Assembly (NCBI GenBank): GCA_028641055.1
Contig: CM054057.1
Span: 723,255,931-723,319,930, forward strand
Length of the DNA stretch: 64,000 nucleotides
Direction of reading: 5' to 3'
DNA from: Alopecurus myosuroides
Taxonomy: Eukaryota; Streptophyta; Magnoliopsida; Poales; Poaceae
Position numbers and translations under genes: made by a program. Positions 57,716-64,000 of this stretch are shown here, one piece after another. The notes under the pieces are model-generated. The model did not search any database, had not been told where the DNA came from, and saw only the letters and a list, made by a program, of their open reading frames with translations. The number at the start of each line of letters is the position of its first letter. The stretch's first letter is position 1.

Positions 57716-58892
57716 CTGGTGCAAAAACTAACGCGCATGAAATCAAGTCGGCATTCCTCGGAAATCACGATGGGGAATTGATGGACGCATGCAACAAACA
57801 TGACGCCACTGACACCACCGAAGAGGAGGTCGAGGACAAAAAAGCGAAGGCCAACGCAAACAATAATGGAAGACCCGGTAACGGGGCTGCTCCGGGTAAT
57901 AATGGGGGAATAATGGAAATAACCAGCACAAACGCCCGTATGAAGGAAACTTCGAGTTTGTTGCTAATATTGAGGCCGGGTTTCCAAGACCCAGGGTAGA
58001 AGGAAAATTCAACGGAGGAAATTACCAGGGGCCACCGAGGCCGGCTAACCATATAGAGGCCTTCAGGATGCCTTGTCCGCGTCATAGTAGGAACGGCAGG
58101 CCGGCTAATCATTCATTGGAGCAATGCGTGGACTTACAAAGATGGAAGAATGAGGAAATACATAAAGCCCTGCGAGGTGCAGGCCGGGGAGGACGACCGG
58201 GTCCAGGTGGAAACCCGGGCAACGGGCCACCCCCCGCGGGCAATGCAGGAGGTGGTAATCCTGGTAACAATCAAGGAGGCACTGGAGGTTTCCAAGCCAA
58301 CCCAAAACAGATAGGACAATATCACGTTCACACTACCAGAACTTCTAACAAAGAGAGAAAGATACTTAAAAGGGCCGTAAATTCGGTTTCTTCAGGTGTT
58401 CCGAGGTATTTGAGATGGTCAGATCAAGAGGTAACGTGGAGCAGAAGGGATCACCCGGAAACAATAGAACATCCGGGTGTGCTAGCTTTGGTTGTGGCAC
58501 CGCAGGTCAATGGTTATGAGCTGAAAAAGGTTTTGATGGATGGTGGAAGTAGCATCAATATCCTATATTGGGAAACCTTTCTACGCATGGGGCTCAAGGA
58601 GTCTCAGCTGCAGAAAAGTTCCACAGTTTTCCACGGGATTGTGCCGGGTCACTCGGCGTGCCCTGAAGGGAAGATAACACTTGAAGTCGCTTTCGGAGAA
58701 TCCAAGGATAACTTCCGAGTGGAGTGGCTCACGTTCGAGGTAGTGAAATTGCGCAGGCCTTATCACGCGTTGTTCGGAAGGCCGACTTACGCTAAGTTTA
58801 TGGCCAGGCCGTGTTACGTGTATTTGCAGCTAAAGATTCCGGGTCCTAAGCAGACCATCACTATACATGGGAACCGGACTGTGGCAGCATAG
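57716..58892 (+). pseudogene. Gag C-terminus and aspartic protease of the Tat-type element
   Basis: After the CACTA insertion gag goes on with AHEIKSAFLGNHDGELMDAC. A one-base change in a G run near 57905 shifts the frame to NFEFVANIEAGFPRPRVE. A Cys/His segment, CPRHSRNGRPANHSLEQC (58074-58128), is a zinc-knuckle-like remnant, followed by a Gly/Pro/Asn-rich linker. The protease part contains YELKKVLMDGGSSINILY (near 58515-58568), with D-G-G in place of the usual D-S/T-G, as is common in this lineage. It ends at a TAG (58890-58892) that lies in frame with the reverse transcriptase. The protease would cut the polyprotein. Confidence 0.85.
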
Positions 58893-59890
58893 TGTGATGA
58901 AGGAGATGCGGCAATGGCAGAACAGGCTTGCAGGAAGGAAGAGCTCAAGTATTATCGGTCTCACGTAGACCCGGAAGATAGAACGGCTTTGAAGAGACCG
59001 AGTACGGAGCACGAGAGAGCAAAGTTCAAAGCGGCCCAGGACACCGAAATGGTGGCTTTCATCGAGGGTGACCCCTCCAAACAATTTGCCATAGGTTCTA
59101 ACCTAGACAACAAGGAGGAAAAAGCACTTATAGATTTCATTCGTGAGAATCAGGACGTTTTCGCTTGGACGCCCAGTGACATGCCGGGTATCCCGACCGA
59201 GTTAGCTGAGCACAGTTTGCACGTTGATCCTAAGTCTAGGCCTGTGAAGCAGGGTCTAAGAAAAATGAATGAGGAAAGGAGAAAGGCTATAGGAGCGGAG
59301 ATAGCTCGGCTCCTGGCAGCCGGCTTTATTATGGAGGTTTTTCACCCGGATTGGCTGGCAAATCCGGTTCTAGTATTGAAAAAGAGCAATGAGTGGAGGA
59401 TGTGCACAGATTACACGAGTCTCAACAAGCATTGCCCAAAGGATCCATTCGCCCTTCCAAGGATATATCAGATTATAGATGCAGTGGCAGGAATTAACCT
59501 GTTGTGTTTCTTGGATGCTTATTCTAGGTATCACCAGATCAAACTCAAAAAGGAAGATTGGGAGAAAACGTCATTCATAACCCCCTTTGGAGTTTTTTGT
59601 TATAAAACCATGACCTTTGGGCTAAAGAACACTGGCGCAACGTACCAACGGTGCATTCAAAAGTGCTTTGAGGATCAGATTGGACGCAACATCCATGCTT
59701 ATGTTGATGATGTGGTGATTAAAACAAGGAAAGAAGAAACGTTCATTGATGACCTAAAGGAGACGTTCAAGAATCTGAGAAGATATCAGATGAAGCTTAA
59801 CCCCACAAAGTGCGTATTTGGGGTTCCAGCAGGAAAGTTACTCGGCTTTATTGTTTCTGAGAGAGGAATTGAGGCAAACCCTGAAAAAAA
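58893..59890 (+). pseudogene. Reverse transcriptase of the Tat-type element
   Basis: The frame continues past the TAG. Landmarks: VFAWTPSDMPGIP, LLAAGFIMEVFHPDWLANPV, WRMCTDYTSLNKHCPKDPFA, FLDAYSRYHQI (first catalytic Asp, near 59510), TMTFGLKNTGATYQR and YVDDVVIKT (catalytic YVDD, near 59700). All key residues are present. At 59884-59890 there are seven A where six would keep the frame, so the sequence passes to another frame after NPEK. This enzyme copies element RNA into DNA. Confidence 0.92.
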
Positions 59891-61122
59891 TCAAGGCCAT
59901 CCAGAGCCTGAAAAAGCCGGAAGGCCTGAAGCACGTTCAGAAGCTCACAGGATGTGTGGAAGCATTAAGCCAGTTTATATCTAGGCTTGGAGAAAAAGCA
60001 ATACCTCTATACCGACTCTTGAGGAAAACCGACAAATTCGAATGGGACCAAGAGGCGTACGAGGCATTTGAAGCCCTGAAAAAGCAGTTATCTGAGGCAC
60101 CGATTCTGGCAGCGTCGGGTCCCAAAGAGCCCATGTTGTTATACATCGCGGCCGGGCCTCGGGCGGTCAGCGCAGTGGTCGTGGTTGAGCGCAAGGAGGA
60201 TAGAAAGGATCATCCGGTACAAAGGCCGGTTTACTACGTGATTGAGGTCTTATCGGAAGCAAAGCAGCGTTACCCGCATTGGCAAAAGCTAGTTTTTGGG
60301 GTCTTCATGGCCAGCCGGAAATTTAAGCCGTACTTTCAGGAACACCCCATAACGGTGGTTAGCTCCATACCCATGGCAGATATTATCAGAAATTCAGATG
60401 CGACAGACAGAATAGCCAAGTGGGCCATTGAGATGGGAGATTATCATATCAACTACGAGCCTCGGTCTGCAATCAAGTCCCAGGCTTTTATCAATGATTG
60501 GACTCACACAAGCATGCCCACAAAGATGCCAAGTTCTAAGTCTTGGGTGATGCACTTTGATGGTTCCAAGCAATACGAGGGGTCATGAGCTGGGGTGGTA
60601 CTTACATCACCAAAAGGAGACAAGTTGAGTCATGTGTTGCAAATTCACTTCGATTGCTCCAACAATGTGGCCGAGTATGAGGCCCTATTACACGGACTGC
60701 GAGTATTAAAGGAGATGAATATCAAGCGAATAAGGTGCTATGGAGACTCGGATCTTGTGGTACAGCAGGTCTATGGAACCTGGGATAGAAAGGATGCAAC
60801 GATGGCAGCGTATCGCAGAGAGGTAGACAGGGTGGCCAGGTCTTTTTCCGGGTATGAGGTGGAACACATTGATAGGCGAAAGAACGAGGCAGCAGATGCG
60901 CTCGCAAGACTCGGTTCGCGCCGAGAGCCAGTTCCGCCTAATGTTTTTCTGGACGAGTTATGGCGGTCCTCTATCAAAACCGAATCTGAAGAAGAGGTGG
61001 CTAACCAAGACCCGGATTTGGAGCTTGTGGCTGTTGTACGTGCTATTCTCGAGTGGACGGAGCCGTTTTTGGCCTACCTGTCACGGGGCGAGTTACCATC
61101 ACAGGAAGTTCTAGCCAGGTAA
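59891..61122 (+). pseudogene. RNase H region of the Tat-type element
   Basis: It opens with KAIQSLKKPEGLKHVQKLTG, the connection segment after RT. RNase-H-like residues follow in order: HFDGSKQYEGS (Asp, near 60557), NVAEYEALLHGL (Glu), YGDSDLVVQQ (Asp, near 60740) and RRKNEAADALARLGS (Asp). A TGA at 60586-60588 interrupts the frame right after the first Asp. A TAA at 61120-61122 closes the segment where related elements usually read on into integrase. RNase H removes the RNA strand during copying. All four acidic positions are kept, so decay is by stops and not by loss of the core. Confidence 0.9.
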
Positions 61123-62334
61123 ATCCTGAGGCGAGCAAAGGGCTATTCTATCATTAATGGTGAGTTGTATAAGAGAAGTGCTGCGGGAGTATTTTTACGC
61201 TGTGTAACACCTGAGGAAGGTCGACAGATTTTGAGGGAAATTCATGAAGGTGATTGTGGGCACCATGCCTCCACACGATCCCTTGTGGCTAAATCATATC
61301 GGCATGGTTTCTTCTGGCTCACGGCCTTGGCGGACGCGGAACGCTTGGTGGCGAGATGTGATGGATGTCAAAGGTATGCTCGCCAAACCCATGTGCCGGC
61401 TATGGAGTTGCGAACAATCCCGTTGACCTGGCCGTTTGCGGTTTGGGGCATGGATATGGTGGGCCCCTTTCACATGTCGCCTTGCAAAAAGACTCATATT
61501 TTGGTGGCTATTGATAAGTTTACTAAATGGGTTGAAGTCATGGCAGTCACCAATTATGAAACAACCAGAGCTATCAAGTTCCTGAAAAAGATCATCTATC
61601 GGTTTGGATATCCTCATAGCATAATAACAGACAATGGAACCAACATGTCCTTAGGAGAGATGGAGAAGTTTTGTGGAAACAATGGCATCCGCCTTGACGT
61701 AGCCTCGGTAGCCCATCCACAAGCTAATGGACAGGTGGAGAGAGCAAACCATGAGTTACTTCGTGGGTTGAAACCACGACTACGAGTCCCGTGCCTCAGA
61801 GCTGCTGGAGCATGGGTTGAGGAGTTACCATCAGTGGTTTGGGGAATTAACACTACACCTAACAGATCTACTCAGATGACTCCATTTTTTATGGTTTATG
61901 GTGTAGAAGCAGTTCTTCCGAGTGACATTATTCATGACTCGCCCCGACTGGCGGCTTATGTTGAGGTGGAGAACGAGAAGACCCGGCAGGATGCCGTGGA
62001 CATGTTAGAAGAGCACAGGGAGCAAGCTTTGGAGAGATCAGCTATATATGAACAGGATTTGAGGCAATACCACAGCCGGCGAGTCAAAACCCGGGTCTTC
62101 CAGGAAGGAGACCTGGAATTACGCTTAGTATAATCAAAAGAAGGAAAGCACAAGTTATCTCCGCCATGGGAAGGCACTTTCATCATAAGCCGGATTTTGC
62201 ATAATGGATCATACTACTTAATAGACGCAAGGGAAGAGTCGGACACTGTCAATGACACCGCCCATACCACTTCATCTATGCAAGAACGGGAAAGACCATG
62301 GAATGTAGCTCAGTTGCGTCCTTACTACACTTAG
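61123..62334 (+). pseudogene. Integrase of the Tat-type element
   Basis: The HHCC zinc-binding part comes first (HEGDCGHHASTRSL, then VARCDGCQRYARQ). The catalytic core has MDMVGPFHMS (first Asp, near 61450), IITDNGTNMS (second Asp, near 61628) and HPQANGQVERANHELLRGLK (Glu, near 61737). A C-terminal part reads FQEGDLELRLV, a TAA at 62131-62133, then on in frame with SKEGKHKLSPPWEGTF and WNVAQLRPYYT to the true stop at 62332-62334. Integrase inserts the element DNA. The core triad D, D, E is complete; the single late stop would remove the last 67 residues. Confidence 0.92.
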
Positions 62335-63470
62335 AATAGGCTAGGTTTACAAGTTGAATTGCACGATGTAAACAGGCAGCAGGTTTCAGACGCACACTTT
62401 TCCTATCCAGGGTACCTAAGGGGACTGGAGGGATTTTAATGAGGCGGCTTGCTGACCTAATCTTCCTCATATCAATAAAGAGATGGTTAAACTATGATAT
62501 TATTTGTTTTTTATTTTCTTTCTGTTAGTTTGTTTTAAAGTCTTTTATGTCTTATTCTACTCCATATCAGGTAAGTATTTATTGTTTAGTTATAATACAC
62601 TAGGTTTAAAATTTTCATAGATTGCATATATAGGTCTTGGGGGCTGATTGCTTGAATAGCACGGCTATAATCTCAAGACCCGGCCACGATGCCATTAGGT
62701 TATAAGGACCGATTACTTGCAATAAGTACGGTTACAATCTTATAACCGAGCAATAGAGCCAAAACCTCCTTGATCTTTCTTGCTTAAGCTTGATGTGACT
62801 CGCAACAAAGTGGCGTGATTGCTAGCCTATAAAACCAATCAGTCATGATGCCCATGGGGACTTGCCTGACCCTGTTTTTATAGAGTTATAAGCAACATTG
62901 AGTATCCACGCGAAAGCCGACTTACAGCAAAGGGGGTCAAAAGGGTCATCCAAACCACAAGTTATGCAGAGTAAAAGGCTATAGCCGGAAACTCACAATG
63001 TATTAAGCATAGCTTCAAAATTTATATGTGTAGCTATATGTTTTGGGCCTTGGCGAAAACAGGGAGCTTTTTTCTTAAAACTACAAATCCCTAAAACTCG
63101 GAAATTTGGGTCTTGGGGACTTGGGAATTTGAGAAAAACAGCAAACGGTCTAGCTATTGAGCTTAAAACCCAAAAATCCGAGTCTTGGGGACTTGGGGAC
63201 TTAAGAAGCAAAAGTTCACCAGGTCAACAAATCCGAAGACCCGGAAACCGACTCTCATAGATCTAGAAAATAAGAAAGTGCAGAAAAGAGAAATTATCCA
63301 AGTTCAAGGCTGAAAAGGGCACATCAAGGTGGATGGCCAAAAGGGCCATCAAATCCATAAAAGTTCAAGTGTGTTACAAACCAAGGGAATAGTACCAAAA
63401 GTGCACAGGCGTACTATTAAACGAATAGTTGTATCAGGCATATTACAACATGCCTATTGGCCAAATGAGT
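62335..63470. other. Noncoding stretch between integrase and antisense ORF
   Basis: No gene is seen. A phrase meaning about TCTTGGGGACTTGGG recurs near 63110 and 63183, with GGTCTTGGGGGCT near 62634, as loose repeats. Runs such as CGGTTACAATCTTATAACC also recur in varied form at 62660-62750. Confidence 0.45.
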
Positions 63471-63479
63471 GTTTGTGGA

Positions 63480-63998
63480 TAGACTTTACTCGGCATTCAT
63501 AGCCGAGTCTTCAGCAGCAGTCTTGGTAGCCGGATCTTCAGCGTTTCTTCTGTAGCCTTCCCTGCCTCCATATCCGGGTCAACCACGAGCGGAGGGAGGA
63601 GGATAACTGGAGTGGATGATGCTGGCACAGAGCCGGCCTCAGCCTTCCTCTTGGCAACTTCCTCCTTCCACCGGGCTAGCATATCAAAAGGGAGCAGGAA
63701 ACTCAGAAGGTACCGGCTTATCTTCAGCGTTGTACGGAGGGGTAAGCTTGTTCACGTCAAGTTTATCGGCTATCAAGCTTGCCGAGTGACGTATCTGAGC
63801 ATGGATAGCTTTGTAGTCCTTTGCCGAGAATCGAGAGCCGTCTGTGTTGAATTCGGGGAACCCATTCACAAGCGTTGCCGGCTCAAGCGTAGGAAAGTAG
63901 GCTTTGGCCAACGCAAGGCCACAGGTCACCCCAACCCGGCACGCCGAGCGCTTCCAGTGGTCGATCCAAGCAGGGACCGTTGAGCACGCATCGAGCAT
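63480..63998 (-). pseudogene. Antisense extra ORF of the Tat-type element (partial)
   Basis: The minus strand, entering from the right edge of the window, encodes CSTVPAWIDHWKRSACRVGV, then LALAKAYFPTLEP and SASLIADKLDVNKL. At about 63683-63688 a T run has one base too many, and the sequence passes to the frame MLARWKEEVAKRKAEAGSVP. A second shift near 63545 leads to AEDPATKTAAEDSAMNAE and the stop. The composition (helical middle, acidic low-complexity tail) fits the C-terminus of the gypsy-type 'putative transposase' (Transposase_28) proteins that grass Tat elements carry in this place. Their role is not established. Confidence 0.7.
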
Positions 63999-64000
63999 TT

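Larger units (their letters stand above)
50730..63998 (+). mobile_element. Ty3/gypsy retrotransposon, Tat-type, with nested CACTA; 3' LTR outside window
   Basis: Order on the plus strand: LTR, primer site, gag, protease with DGGSS, reverse transcriptase, RNase H, integrase, a 1.1-kb noncoding stretch, and an antisense ORF. Extra ORFs between integrase and 3' LTR, some of them antisense, are known from the Tat lineage (for example Grande- and Retand-like elements). Without the 4.4-kb CACTA insertion the visible part is about 8.8 kb. Confidence 0.8.

Overview
This window looks like nuclear DNA of a grass, most likely a Pooideae cereal or relative of the Triticeae kind. No bacterial, organellar or viral genome is visible. 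Introns with GT-AG borders, GC-rich first exons and the transposon types present (large CACTA elements, a BARE/Angela-type Ty1/copia element, a Tat-type Ty3/gypsy element, an Athila/Sabrina-type gag and truncated LINEs) point to that group. Family names come from recognition of motifs, not from a database search.

Layout. (1) 1-20185: the right part of one very large, decayed CACTA element. It holds the tail of a TNP2-type transposase (+), an intact-looking three-exon B3-like gene on the minus strand, a 10.6-kb array of about 16 tandem copies of a ~672-bp unit, a broken Transposase_24 gene (+) and the terminal inverted repeat at 20185. (2) 20186-28455: nested debris. It contains a GC-rich cluster of ACCGGAGG motifs, a CACTA gene with a degenerate Ulp1-like domain ending in a CACTA terminus at 23826, an Athila/Sabrina-type gag-protease fragment, an antisense fragment of a related CACTA gene and an LTR-like segment. 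(3) 28456-36360: unrecognised AT-rich DNA, GC-rich retroposon-like pieces, a CACTA fragment starting at 31092 with a 385-bp foldback duplication, and the one plausible ordinary host gene of the window: a 79-residue secreted protein at 35078-35317 (minus) with a TATA box and a tiny LINE-tail insertion in its 5' leader. (4) 36361-40523: two abutting CACTA fragments whose minus-strand genes encode Ulp1-like protease domains. (5) ~40615-50677: a minus-strand Ty1/copia element with both LTRs; the 5' LTR is split by a 5'-truncated LINE. (6) 50730-63998: a plus-strand Ty3/gypsy element of Tat type (LTR, PBS, gag, protease, RT, RNase H, integrase and an antisense extra ORF), with a complete 4.4-kb CACTA element inserted in gag.

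How it works together. Almost everything is nested selfish DNA at different stages of decay. Insertion order can be read in places: LINE into copia LTR, CACTA into Tat gag, LINE tail into the leader of the small gene. The transposase and pol genes carry nonsense codons and homopolymer frameshifts. The two genes that keep open frames are the antisense B3-like gene inside the first CACTA element and the small secreted-protein gene; these deserve most attention.
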